From Oehlia diaphana (lineage: Eukaryota > Glomeromycota > Glomeromycetes > Glomerales > Glomeraceae), in assembly GCA_003833135.1 (NCBI GenBank), contig QZLH01000033.1, positions 73,515 through 137,514 on the forward strand: a stretch of DNA of 64,000 bases. The letters run 5' to 3'. Each line of letters opens with the position of its first letter. Positions within the stretch are counted from its first letter, which is position 1. The translations under genes and the position numbers were made by a program. The notes beneath the pieces were generated by a model. It was not told the DNA's origin. It worked only from the letters and a program-made list of their open reading frames with translations, and did no database searches. Positions 35,269 through 46,690 of this stretch are shown here, one piece after another.

Positions 35269-36178
35269 TCATTGCGGAGCAATATTACCACCTTCCGCAT
35301 TATTCGATGATTGTTGATTGCCAGTAGCAACTTCATAAGATGGTGGTTGGATAGACGAAGTCTCCGTATTTGCTCCATCATTCCCATTCCCGGATTTCAT
35401 CTTAAGATTTAAACGCGTAAAAAAACCCACAAATTAGTCAATCGTACTTCAAATGACATCATTATAATAAGAATGTTATGATCAAATACGACAGATATGC
35501 GACAAAAATGATTAATACGGTTTTATCATTACATCAGATTAATAGATTAGAGTCTATCTTACAGATACAGTGTGCGAAAAAAATGATTAATACGGGTTTA
35601 TCATTATTCATCAGAATGCTAAATTATAATAAATTATAGATTTATTATTATTATTATTATGAAATAAATTATGACGATTATAAAATAATAATAAACTCAT
35701 ATTATTCTTACCGCTAATAAGAAATCGTTAAACACAGAAAATGCGAGGACACTAAAGAACAAAAAAGGTGAATTTTATATAAACTAAGGTTTAAAAAATA
35801 ATATTTAATTTTAAATTACCTTTTCAAACCACCCAATTGTGAACCGATCTTGGACATAAGGAAAAAAGAATTAAAGTAATGTCTGAAATCAATTAAACAA
35901 AAAAAAAAAAAAATTTTTAAATTACCCAAAACCCGAAGAAGAACCTTTAGGGATCGGGATAGACCCAAAAGGCGATTCTATTGAATTTACTGTTGAAATT
36001 TTGCTCGCGTCTAATAATAAAAATGGATATAAATTATATACAAATTAAATTCTTTTTAACAAAAGAACATAATTTCATTTTTAAATATTATACCTATAGT
36101 AAAACACACCAAACTAAACGCGAATAACAAAATTCTGGCAATATTTATGAGAGGTCCTATGTTTTGAGATTCTGCCAT
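35269..36178 (-). CDS. Small membrane protein, possible truncated MARVEL-like relative
   Basis: Five exons, 36094-36178, 35926-36010, 35820-35882, 35712-35751 and 35269-35400, close in frame to 134 residues. Phases are 1, 2, 2, 0, so only the first two match the family at 17.0, 21.2 and 50.2 kb. Exon 1 (LINIARILLFAFSLVCFTID) shares 11 of 19 aligned residues with exon 1 of the 50.2-kb gene, and the split Asp codon is the same. Only one firm helix (about 9-28) and a weak one (about 78-92) are seen. The C-tail is polar and has a PPSY motif (a PPxY-type signal that can bind WW domains). Intron 4 holds a dispersed repeat (35462-35613). It may be a family member that lost its middle exons. Confidence 0.5.
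35462..35613. repeat. Dispersed repeat B, copy 1 (within an intron)
   Basis: Contains two copies of ATGATTAATACGG(T/G)TTTATCATT (about 35511 and 35583) around TCAGATTAATAGATTAGAG. The same words occur in reverse complement at 62998-63110 at roughly 90% match by eye. Confidence 0.7.
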
Positions 36179-36695
36179 TTTCTATATTTCTTATTTAATA
36201 AAAAAAAAATGAAGAGTTTTTATTATGGAAAAAGAAATTTTTTTCTTGAAAAAAAAAAATATATCTAAACGCATTCTTAATCCCTTTAATTCCGGTGTCT
36301 TTAAATATTTCATTAACTACAAGCCGCGTTTTTTTTTTGTACAAAGTACAATTGTAAAAAATTCTTTACTTCTTTACGGAATAAATTATTTACTATATAA
36401 GGGAATTTAATAATGATGAACCCTTCTTTAGACAATTAATTTTATTGGTTAGTAACGTTCCTTGTCAAAAATTATATACCATCGATTCTAATTTGAAACA
36501 TAAACAATCACAACTCCAATTTAATAAGTTAATGCCCTAACGACCTAACCTAGTTAAGTTTGGATATTTAGGGATCGTTTCAAATAGGATGATTTGAGTT
36601 TCAGCTTTAGTGATTCAAAATAAAAAAAGTTAAAAAATTGTTTCATCTAGCGTGACTTAAACTGACTTAAGGAGATATCGAACTCCGGCCAAAAT
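36179..36695. other. Intergenic stretch
   Basis: No gene. The open frame at 36225-36410 (plus) is A/T-forced and has no family features. Confidence 0.5.
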
Positions 36696-37312
36696 ATGAA
36701 AAGTATTATCTTTAAATTAAAGTCATAAATAAATAATAAATATTTACTATTAGATTAATAAATAATAATAGTAAGTTATACTTTTTAACAGTGTTTGATT
36801 GCAAGATGATTTGAATTTGTAGAATTTGTATAATCCAATTCAATTCCAAAATCGGTAAATAAAAGAGGACAATGTTATTTAAAAATATGGTCTTCAACTC
36901 GTATTTTACGATGGAACTTGGAGTTTCGGTATCACAAGTCCTTCGGACGTTTCGGATAATTATTAACCGAATTATTCATTCATAAGGATTATCCGTTTCA
37001 CAATTTTTTAGCGTATCCGGACAATAGGATTAGGATTAGCTCATAATTTAAGAATTTACACAAGGGTTTTTTCAATTTTTCACATGAAAAAAATTTTTGA
37101 TTATTTTCCTATACATAAGTTATATTTTTTTTTTTAGTCACAATTCAATTTGAACAGCAATTTCCTTATCAAGAGTATGATAAGAATAAAATCTCGCAAA
37201 TATTGAGACAACTTAATTGTCAGCGATAAATAGTGTATGATGATTTACTTAAAATGATTGCGCCATCTGAAAATGATCAATCCCCTTTATAATCAAGGAG
37301 TATTTTGTTCTT
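36696..37312. repeat. Dispersed repeat A, copy 1 (about 617 bp)
   Basis: Matches the reverse complement of 63353-64000 from ATGAAAAGTATTATC at one end to GGAGTATTTTGTTCTT at the other, with small indels. The second copy runs off the window end, so the full length is unknown. Non-coding, and the matching ends are not inverted repeats of each other, so this looks like part of a longer element. Confidence 0.85.
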
Positions 37313-37731
37313 GGAATATTTTAGAAAACAATAAAATGTTATTGCGTAACTTGGATTCCATTTTAATTAAACTGTAAAATATAAATAAATTTAAATATTA
37401 CTTGTTAGTCTAAAAATAGATCATAATTCAAGAGATGGCGACGTTAATTAAATAATTACACAATTAAATTATACTGATAAATTATTATTATTTTTTTTAA
37501 CAAGCCACCATCTTTACAAGTATAAATATACCCTTTATTTATTTCCAATTTTATACATCAATATAATTCACGGACAATTCACAAAAAAGGACAATTTATT
37601 CTTCACTAATTCTTATAAAATTTCTAATGTTAACTAATTCGAAACTTAATGACAAAGCGAAAAGTAAGTACATATATCTGCATTAAATCCATACCACTTT
37701 TTTTCAGTTATTAACTTTTGTCTACAGAATG
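37313..37731. other. Intergenic stretch
   Basis: No gene or repeat identified between repeat A and the protease relic. Confidence 0.5.
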
Positions 37732-38310
37732 GAAGCAGATATTTAAGAAACCCCAATTTTTGAACTTCATCGGGAAGAGTGGTTCAGGTTTTTGTCATTG
37801 TTAAACATTCCAGAGTCATTAAACTATAATCTTTTACTCAAACATTTCAGAATAAAAAATAAATGTTATATTGTTATATAATTAGGATTCGAATCAGAAG
37901 ACTAGGAACGACCGAATCTGTCCCACTCAAATATAATTCTCGTGATCCTAACAATAATGACAAGTTATATAAGTCAGTTATTGATTTTGGTGCTCCGGAA
38001 ACATCCCTCCCCTACCATGTACGAAGAACGTTCGGAAGAAAAGAATGGCAAACTCGTTCCAAACCTGCTGTATCAGGGTTTCTATCGAAGATGAAAATAA
38101 ATGGAGTAAATGGGTGATGATAAATACCCTCCGAGTTTGGGAAGGAAGACTTGGTAATCATATAGATAGTTCCCTCATCGGGACTGACGTTCTTGTTTCG
38201 TACATGTCTACATGAGCCCACTCAGGATTTAAGTTTCTAAGAGAAACAGATGAGGAAGTATTATCTGATTTCATAACTGGTCTTTATGCACTTCATTAGT
38301 AAATTTTACG
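37732..38310 (+). pseudogene. Retroviral-type aspartyl protease domain gene relic
   Basis: A frame broken by stops and frameshifts encodes, in order: IFELHREEWFRFLSLLNIPE (about 37757-37817), then SVIDFGAPETSLPYHVRRTF (about 37975-38034), then in another frame WSKWVMINTLRVW and SSLIGTDVLVSYM (about 38099-38215). The layout of D-x-GA, a LP..VR stretch and a later LIG.DVL motif is that of retropepsin-like domains found in LTR elements and domesticated genes. The active-site triplet reads DFG instead of D(T/S)G, so the domain would be dead even without the frameshifts. No reverse transcriptase is seen nearby. Confidence 0.6.
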
Positions 38311-39069
38311 AAAAACATCTGATTGTTCCCCTCTCATTCTTCAAGTCTCAGCCTCATATTTATTGTCCAATACACCTTTTTTCTCCCTCCCTTTTCTCCT
38401 CTTTTTTTTCCCTCTTCACTCCTTTTTTCCTTAAAATATCCTTATAATTCAAAAAGAATTAATCACTAGCTTAGCGTAATGTACGTAAAAATTAGGATAT
38501 TTTTTTATATTAAAACTTTTATTTTTTTTTTATAATAACACATTTTTTTTGTACAGAAATTTATTTTATTTTAAACCAAAATAACCCGATAAGTAAAGCT
38601 GTTCAGCAGGTATGAAACTAGCTAGTTTGCATAATAATAAAACTATGTTTTTTTGTAATATTTTAATATAAGCACTTTATGGCGTAATAAAGTATTTTGG
38701 TAAAATGTAACTGGATCGTTCAAACAAAATTTGTATATACTTTTATTTTACATAATAATAGTGAAATCTTATCTAAACACCGCGAAATATTCACACTTTC
38801 TTTATTAATTTTATAAGCGTGATCATTTTTTCAGTGTCAACTTCCTAAATCTTTGATATTGTTATTATAGTCTGACTTATACATGTAGCTGAAACCTCCT
38901 GAGCATACAGTATGCCCAAATCCAAAAATCTGAAACCTGAAACCCGAAACTGGTCAAAATTATACATATGCCAAAACTATGAGCGAAGGCTTCCATTACG
39001 TTTCATGATGCTAATTATTTAGATTGAATGTATCACGTGATGGGTGGCAGCTTCCCCAGTAACACCAAC
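38311..39069. other. Intergenic stretch
   Basis: No gene. It includes pyrimidine-rich tracts at 38340-38430 and a stretch of repeated GAAACC words near 38930-38950. Confidence 0.5.
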
Positions 39070-39346
39070 AAATTTTCCACCCCACGTGATTTTGTAAAAT
39101 TCATCACCGGCATCACACCCCACCGCGTTTTCACTGTTTATCTGAGGGGCAAAAATTATCTTTTTGACCCTGTTCGACATCCTTTTTTGACCCTCCTATA
39201 TGTAATACAGTATATGCGGGTCAAAAAATAACACGAGGAGGGTCAAAAAGGTAATTTTTGCATTTGAGGACAGTTTTTTTTTGCCTCACAAAATTTATTT
39301 TTTTACATCCCTTTAAATATCACGGTCACGTGGGGATGGAAATTTT
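39070..39346. mobile_element. Long foldback element (MITE-like)
   Basis: Left arm AAATTTTCCACCCCACGTGA, right arm reverse complement AAATTTCCATCCCCACGTGA (17 of 20 match). Further in, CAAAAATTATCTTTTTGACC on the left faces GGTCAAAAAGGTAATTTTTG on the right, and TTTTTTGACCC faces GGGTCAAAAAA around a central TATACTG. The element is nearly one large hairpin centred near 39208. No target duplication was recognised. The open frame at 39028-39231 is a by-product. Confidence 0.65.
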
Positions 39347-39439
39347 ATAAGATCTAATAGTGACGTAAATAATACTACATTCATTTTATAATTCACATTG
39401 GATGATTTTTTGTATCATCCAGTTTTATAGCAAAAAAAA

Positions 39440-41330
39440 AATGACTACACGTAATATGAACTGTTTTGTTTTAGACAATTATTCTTCTGAAGACGTTTTT
39501 GCAATTAAAGTTGATGAAAATGAAACTATTTGCAATCTTGTAGAACCATCAAGAAAAGTAAAACTGGTCTTAAGAATGCAAAATTTCTAAAAGTTCCTTC
39601 TGACATGCCAAGTGATAAACTAGCTTTTCTTGAAGCTAATCCTTCTGCTAACTAATATTAAGAAAACATTAGATGGTAAAGAGTTAACTGCAACTGAAAC
39701 TGCTATTTTTGAGTATTTTGATAATAGAGATTATTATATTGTTATTGTACTACCTACTCTCCACTTAACCTTCAAAAAGTGTACAAATGAAAAAAACTTG
39801 TTCCTTATGATAAAATTATCTACCAGTATAGTAATGGTTACCCAGAGGGTGAAGTTACTAGTACATTTAAAATCAGATGCATCAAAAATCATACAGAATA
39901 TTTCTTGGATTCATTTTCTAAATTTATCAAATTGGCTATAGCACCATATAATATAATAAAAAGCAAGAATTGGATGAACTTGTAAATCAAATTGCATGAA
40001 TCAAAAGAAAATTTTATCTGGCATGATTTTTATCATCACTTGCTGGATAAAAGTAATGGTACAGTAAAGTTTTACACTTTTTTATTTCTATTTAATTTAA
40101 CGTGTTTGATCTTGTGATTTTAAATTCATTACTTCCTATATCACATCTCTGTTTTCCATTTCTATCATATAAATTTTGAATTACAATTTTATTTGAATAT
40201 AGGTAAAGATATTATACAGTTTCCAAGAAAATAGAGGAAAAATATGATTCTAATAATACTTTCTATAATAAAATTCATCTTGGCAATCCTATTGTTAGTA
40301 TTAAAAGTAGTGATGATACAATTTATGATCTTTTTTCAGTAAATGCAATACTCTCTCATGGAATCTCAGCTAAAACACATAATGAAACTGAATATTTATA
40401 TAATAAATTAGTTTCTAAAAAGATGCTATTGATAGCATATTTAAATCACAGCCAGTATATATACACAATAGGATCCATTTTTCATGAAAACAATGCCTTT
40501 CCATTTATTGCTTGTTGGGGATAAAACCTTTAAGTCAATTAACTTTGCAGAAACTTGAGAAATTGTTTAATTTTGAATTTAAAGTCATATTCTATCAAGT
40601 AGCAGAATTATCAAATAATAGTAGAGATTCAAAAGGATTTAGAAAAGATGATCATAATAGAGGTAAAAGTGGTAGCAGTGATAGAGAAGATGGTAATAAT
40701 TCTGGTAAAAGTAATAGTAATAGAAGTAGCGGTGATGATAATGATGGTAGTAATAATAGCAATAGAGAAAGTGGTAATAATGGTAATGTTGGAATAGGTA
40801 ATGATAAAATATCTATTATAGTTTCTTCTAAGGTATCTGCTAAAGGTGAAAATAATTATGAACAAATTTTTAGTATCAGACTTTTCCTTTATGCTGAAAT
40901 TGACAAATTCTCTGAAATTGACTTCTTTAAAATTATCAATCTCTTTAACATTCCAAAATTTTTATTTAATATAAATTTATATCATTGTAAATCAACTGAA
41001 ATGCTTAGTGAACTTGTAAAGTATTACATATAAAAAGTCAAGGCTATTCTCTTAAATCTGTTAAAATTATTATTTCTCAAATTGAAGATCCTGAATATGA
41101 TTCAGTTTCTTGAGAGTATTACCATCTAAAAGAAAAAAATGTCCCTATTGAATATACAGAAAATGTTGAGCAGGCATTTAATGTGGAATTAGCGGCAGTA
41201 CTAAAAATTGCAAAATTTGGATATCAAATTAAAAAATCCAAAGATACTAAAGTTGTAAAGATCTTAGAAGTGTATTCATTGAAGGATTATCGCCAGAAAA
41301 TGAGTAATGCTTTAAGGTTTAGATAATCCT
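39440..41330 (+). pseudogene. CRN (Crinkler)-like gene relic, copy 2
   Basis: It begins MTTRNMNCFVLDNYSSEDVF, which matches the ubiquitin-like CRN N-terminal domain (…CLVLG…VF.V.I…); in a shifted frame follow DKLAFLEANPSAN and then LDGKELTATETAIFEYF and YYIVIVLPT, the usual end of that domain. After a break come NKIHLGNPIVSIKSSDDT (about 40263-40323), YLYNKLVSKKMLLIAYLN, and PLSQLTLQKLEKLFNF. An open stretch at 40512-41033 carries a Ser/Asn/Gly/Asp-rich linker, then IFSIRLFLYAEIDKF. Finally LKIAKFGYQIKKSKDTKVV (about 41203-41260). At least four frameshifts or stops break it. The C-terminal domain type is not recognised. Copy 1 lies at 14395-16010 in opposite orientation. Confidence 0.7.
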
Positions 41331-43200
41331 CCTCTCAATGAATCTGCAGAAATGCTCAGGTGGAAAAGAATTAGTAACTTAGAATATATATCAAAATCTA
41401 TAACAGAATTTAGCACTGCGCTTACTAAATTCTCCCACGGATGTGGTAATCATTAGCTCGACGAAATTTTTTTGCGCAACGATGCACGCGAGCAGGTCTG
41501 TGTGACAATAATTTCTCTACATGCTAACGAGTATCTATTTTTTTCCGAGAAAAATGTGAAAGAGTGCTTAGCTACTGTACAGGGTTTCCACATAAGTAAT
41601 AGTGATGACAAAAGCATATGTTACGAAGGGCTGAGAACTTCACAATTTCGAGATCGCCAAGCGTGTAGATCGCATGTGAAAGTCATACTTATGTGCCTTC
41701 GTAGTTTTCTTGGTATCATACGATAAAGATAATTACTCTTCTTTTCTCCTTATCTTTTCTTAGCAAGATACTGTAAAATTAAAGGTGCGCGTGCATTCAT
41801 ATTGTCAAAAACGTACTGGAAAGGAAAATCTCACTAAACCCGCAATTCGAAGAAGTTGGAGAGGAAATTACGAGCCGCCGTGTGGATCACGCAATCAATG
41901 CACTTGAAGAATTAATTTGCATAATGGAGGGAAAGAAACATCAAATTGTCATTGGGTTGTCTAGTTTTGTTTGTTTCAAGCTTCGGTTTTTTGTTCCACA
42001 GAACATTATATAAACCTAAGAGAAGACGAAATGCTGACGACGTCTTTGGAAGGAATACAACTATCTCTATGGAATCATCACCACAACCACGAAGTGGTAC
42101 TTTGTCCTCCGGTATATCGGAAGGAATTTCATGTACGAGTGAAACCGAATACCATATCAGCCTCACCAAGGCGGGCAAGGCCATTGCCAAAAAAGAAAAC
42201 GAGCCGGATTACGTAAAAACGTCTGGCTTACTGAAAGATAGAGCTGATGTTGAGAAAGAGAAAGGCTAGGAGTCAAGAATATCTTGGAAATCAGGAGTAG
42301 CCGCAAAGTATACCCTAGAACAATCGCGTGTATTAGGATAGACGTCATGTATACGGGCAAAGTCCCGATTATTGTTATTTTTTATCTGTGTTATTATATA
42401 TATATATATATAAACTTTTTTTTCTTGGCAAAATGTTACAAATTCTAAATGCGCACGCGATTTTTTTTTATTTTGAATGCTTATGCAACAAGAGTTATCG
42501 ATCATGACATCCGAGCTCTGAATTGTTATTAAGATAACGCATTATCTAGCTTGAGGCTGAAAATGTCAAGCTTTTAAAGCAGGTTGTGGAAGAGAGAACA
42601 AAGCACGAAGCCGGGAATGCCGAGCTCAGGAATAGAATCGAGCAGCTAGATAGTGATCAGAAGTCTTCAAAACGGATGCTTTCTTGTATGAGGTACATAA
42701 GAAAAAAGTTAGGGATGAGATTAGGCAACGTAGCGAGGAGAAGAAGCTTCAAACTTAAGAACGATTACCTGGTAACAATAATTTGGTCATCTAATTCAAC
42801 AGATGAAGAGTCTTCGCATGAATAAAATTTACATTTGAATAATCACATTGCGGATCCTATGATCAAAATATCAACGAATCCATAAAGGCTTATCCAAAAA
42901 GGATTCACCGGATATGACGATTTCATTGTCCCTTACAAGCAGGTAATGGAACGTGACTTGATGCAACAACTATCTGACCATCCATTATGCTTACGAGGAG
43001 ATTTCACACTGGTACGGCTTTGCAGAGAGTTATGACAAAAGAATTAATGAGATTCGTACTATTAACTAAGTTAAAATCAATATGCGAAACAATAAGTATA
43101 CCAAGAAGTTAAAAGACTACTTTCAGATATTAGCGATGTCAATCTACGTCAGCAACTTTCTAGAGCAAGAAAAAAAATACAAACTATTTATTGCGGTAAG
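41331..43200 (+). pseudogene. Relic coding region with coiled coil
   Basis: This 1.9 kb is less AT-rich than its flanks and holds several broken protein-like stretches on the plus strand: 41472-41726; 41890-42270, ending in SLTKAGKAIAKKENEPDYVK and DRADVEKEK; and 42550-42760, with LLKQVVEERTKHEAGNAELR, IEQLDSDQKSSKRML and a basic RKKLGMRLGNVARRR. The last is a leucine/glutamate coiled coil of a kind repeated in these fungal genomes, as far as I recall. Frames switch repeatedly and no single gene model works. Function and family are unknown. Confidence 0.4.
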
Positions 43201-46200
43201 ATAGAACAAGTTACCTACAATTGCAAATGAAATCTCAAGTCAAGTATCATATTGAAGTATTCAGATTATACGAAAAGAGTATTATCCCATTAGTATAATT
43301 CAAGATAGTCTAATTTTGCCAACAAGAAATTTACTATATTTCTTGTCATATGTAAAACCATATAAAACCCAATTTTTTCACATGATTATTTAAGATTATC
43401 ATCTAAATAGTTAAACTCTAGATAATATTAAAGTTTTCAGTCCTTTGAAAGAAAATTAGTAATTTTGTTAAGAAGTAAATAAGTAAAGAATTTCAGCATA
43501 TAGAAGATTATAGATGAATTTAATAGAATATTTATTATATACAAATTGTTATCCAAAAGATCAGTATTTAAGCTTACTAAATAATCTGAAGTTTAAAGAA
43601 TTTTTGCAATATTATTATTTTAACCAAATATCCAGACAGGCAGTCAATCAGTTTATAAACTAATTAAAAAATTAGTACAAACTATTTAGATATATAATAC
43701 TTATATTTGATTTATTAATTGAATTATACTATTTTATTGGAAAGTTAACCAATCATTTTAGTAATTGAAAAGTTTACTACTCTTATTGATCATCAAATTC
43801 AGCTAGCAATATAAGTAGCATAGCTGAAATAACTGAAAAAAAAATAACCAAAAAAGCACTTTTAATTAATAAAGAAAATAAATTTTATTTGATAAAATAG
43901 TAAAATTATACTTTAAAATTAAAAAACAGAAAAATAAAAAATTTAAATATTGGTATATATTATATTTATATTCATAAAAATTAAAATACAAGTAAATTCA
44001 ACTTGTTAAATACTTTACTTAAGTATAAAGAATAATTTTATAAGCAAAGTAAATTTATATTTTAAAATAATTATATTCAATCTTTATTTAACAAAATAAA
44101 TATATATAATACAATAATTTTATATTAAAAATAATACATTAAATTTGATAAAAATTAATAAAAATATTATTGAAAAATTTTAATAAGATATTTTTATATT
44201 TAGTAAAAGAAAAGTTTTAGGTAAAAAAAAGATTTTGTTTATATATTTATGCAAAAATTGTAAAACATAATATAAATTTAAAATGAAAATCACTGGTAAT
44301 AAAAATACAAAATATTTAATAATAAAATATATTTTTTAAATTTATAATATAGATTTTTATTTATTATATAATTTCATGTCTGAGTAATTAAAAAATCCAA
44401 TTTGACTATAAAATTATTATTTAATTAATTAAAATTTTACACTAAATAAAATAAGTAAATAAAAATTTTACATAAAAGTAAATTTTATTACTAATAAGTA
44501 ACTTTAAATTTGTATATTTATATTATTTAGATTTTATTGTTTTATTTTTTAAAATTAAAAAAATGATTTTTATTTTTTTATAATTAAAAAAATCAAAGTT
44601 AATATATTAATTACAATAATTTTTATAATTTATATAAATTTTAAATTATAAAAAATTATTTTTAAAAAATTTGCTATTTATTTAGTTAATAGTTTATTAC
44701 AATATACTAGAAATCATCCAATAAATTTTACAATCAAATGTTATAATATACTTTTTATAGTAATAATTTATTAAATATTACCAATTTTAATAAAAGGTAA
44801 AATTACTGATAAATATTAATGTTAATACTAGTAATAGTTTAACATAATTCTACCTTACAGTTAATTTTCCTTTTAGTTAGTTTTTTAATTTATTTATTAA
44901 AGAATTTTGCAATTATCTTAGTATTTAATAATCCAATTTTAATTAAATTTTTTTTTTATTTGTAAAGTTTAAAGAATTGTATAAATTAAAAAAAAAATTA
45001 TTTAAATTGAATTATTAAATATAAAAATAATTGCATAATTCTATTTTTATTATATATGTAATTTATTTTATATTTTTTTTAAACCAATTAGAATTAAATA
45101 AAGATAAACTTGTAAAGGTTAAAGCTACTAATTGGATGAAATCAGATGATTTCTGATATATTTTTTATAATTGGTAAATTAGAAAATAAAAAGACTATTA
45201 ATAAAAATTAATATATATTAAGTATTTATAATATTAATATTTAATTACAATTAAGGATTTTTTGGCCAGTTTAACTAGCCAAAATGGCCAAATGGCTAAT
45301 GGCCAATCCTGGCCAAATTTTGGCCAAATAATAAAATACTAATATTCATTAAAGCTAAATTGGTATTTGAAATTTTTGGCCAGTTTGGCCAGCAAAACTG
45401 GCAATAGTCAACATTGCTTCATTATTTGTTATCTTCTAGTATAACTTTAAAAAAAAATTTATTTGCTAAAAAGTGAAATATTCCAATTAATTTGAATTTA
45501 TAACATTATATATTTTTTCTAAAGACCTTTTTTATATAGCCAAAATATATATAATTTAGGCCAAAACATATTATAAGTACTTAATATATAATAGTTTATC
45601 CTAATACCCTTTTGTTACCCATATTACCCGGAACTTGGAATTTTCTGTTGTATTTTTCACATCGATTTTAATATTAATTTTATGTAATTTTGCCCAGCGA
45701 TGAATAAATATATTCTAACTTTAATTATACTTTATATATTTTTTTATATTATATTTAATTTATGCGTATTATTATTATATTAGAAAAGTCAATTTTCATA
45801 GTTATTTATAGATTTATAACTAATACAATTATATAGTATATATATGATGATAATATTTACCATAACTGATAATACCATTAAATTTTGCGTAATTGAAAAT
45901 AATGCAGCATTAACTGAAATTGAATTAAATTATAAGCCTTAAAAGACACAGCATCTATCCTGCTGGGTGATTATCAAACGGTTTCATCCGAAAAAGTATA
46001 ATTAGAATAACAGAATCTATTTAGATTGCTACACTTATCAACGCTAAATTTTAAATTTGGTTGAAAATGGAAGAATGAAAAAATTTAATTGGTCCATTAA
46101 AATAACAAAAAGTTGTGAAACTGTCCTTTTGATTGTCTGCATTGTATTCATGCAAGTCTGGATCTTTGCATTTCGCTTCAAGTCGGGTTTTGGCTACAAT

Positions 46201-46690
46201 AAATTTCTAAATTTGTTTGTGTAAGGGTTATAGCATATTTAGTTTCCAATTTCAATCGAAAAAAAAAAAAAATTTCTTTAATATTATATTATAATAATAT
46301 CCGTTGTACGGATAATTGTATGCGAGAGCTTTTTTACTTGTTTTCTCCATAAACAATACCACATTCCTTTTTTCTTTCCTTTTCTTTGCCTTTTTTTACA
46401 TATCAAATAAACAACTTTATAGACTTTTTTTTTTATTTAATTAATACCATTAACTTCTCCGACTTAATTTTATTTTCAATCTTCCCAATCTAAATTACCG
46501 ATTCACCGTGGTTCTGGATTACTCCTTTTCCAGACAATAAATAATTTTCTTCATTAGAATAAATATAAGCATTATACATAATAGATTTGTCATCCTAGAT
46601 TCATATTAAACGCTATTTATTTATAAATATACCTAATTAATCGTGGAGATCTCTTTAGGAGCATTTCTTAGAAACGTTCGAAACAGCAAG
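43201..46690. other. AT-rich gene-free block
   Basis: 43.3-45.2 kb is close to pure A/T, with no frame that looks like protein. It contains the TGGCCA repeat (listed) and, near 46260-46400, A and T homopolymers before the next gene. Confidence 0.6.
45259..45413. repeat. TGGCCA-rich repeat
   Basis: The palindromic word TGGCCA or its core GGCCA occurs about eight times, with TTTTTGGCCAGTTT opening both the left (45259) and right (about 45374) parts. This G/C-containing cluster is sharply different from the surrounding A/T and may be a small mobile element; ends were not settled. One more GGCCAAAA lies near 45560. Confidence 0.6.

Noticed and set aside
40629..40865. 78-codon minus-strand frame of Ile/Thr repeats
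   Set aside because: Antisense of the Ser/Asn/Gly-rich linker of the CRN relic.
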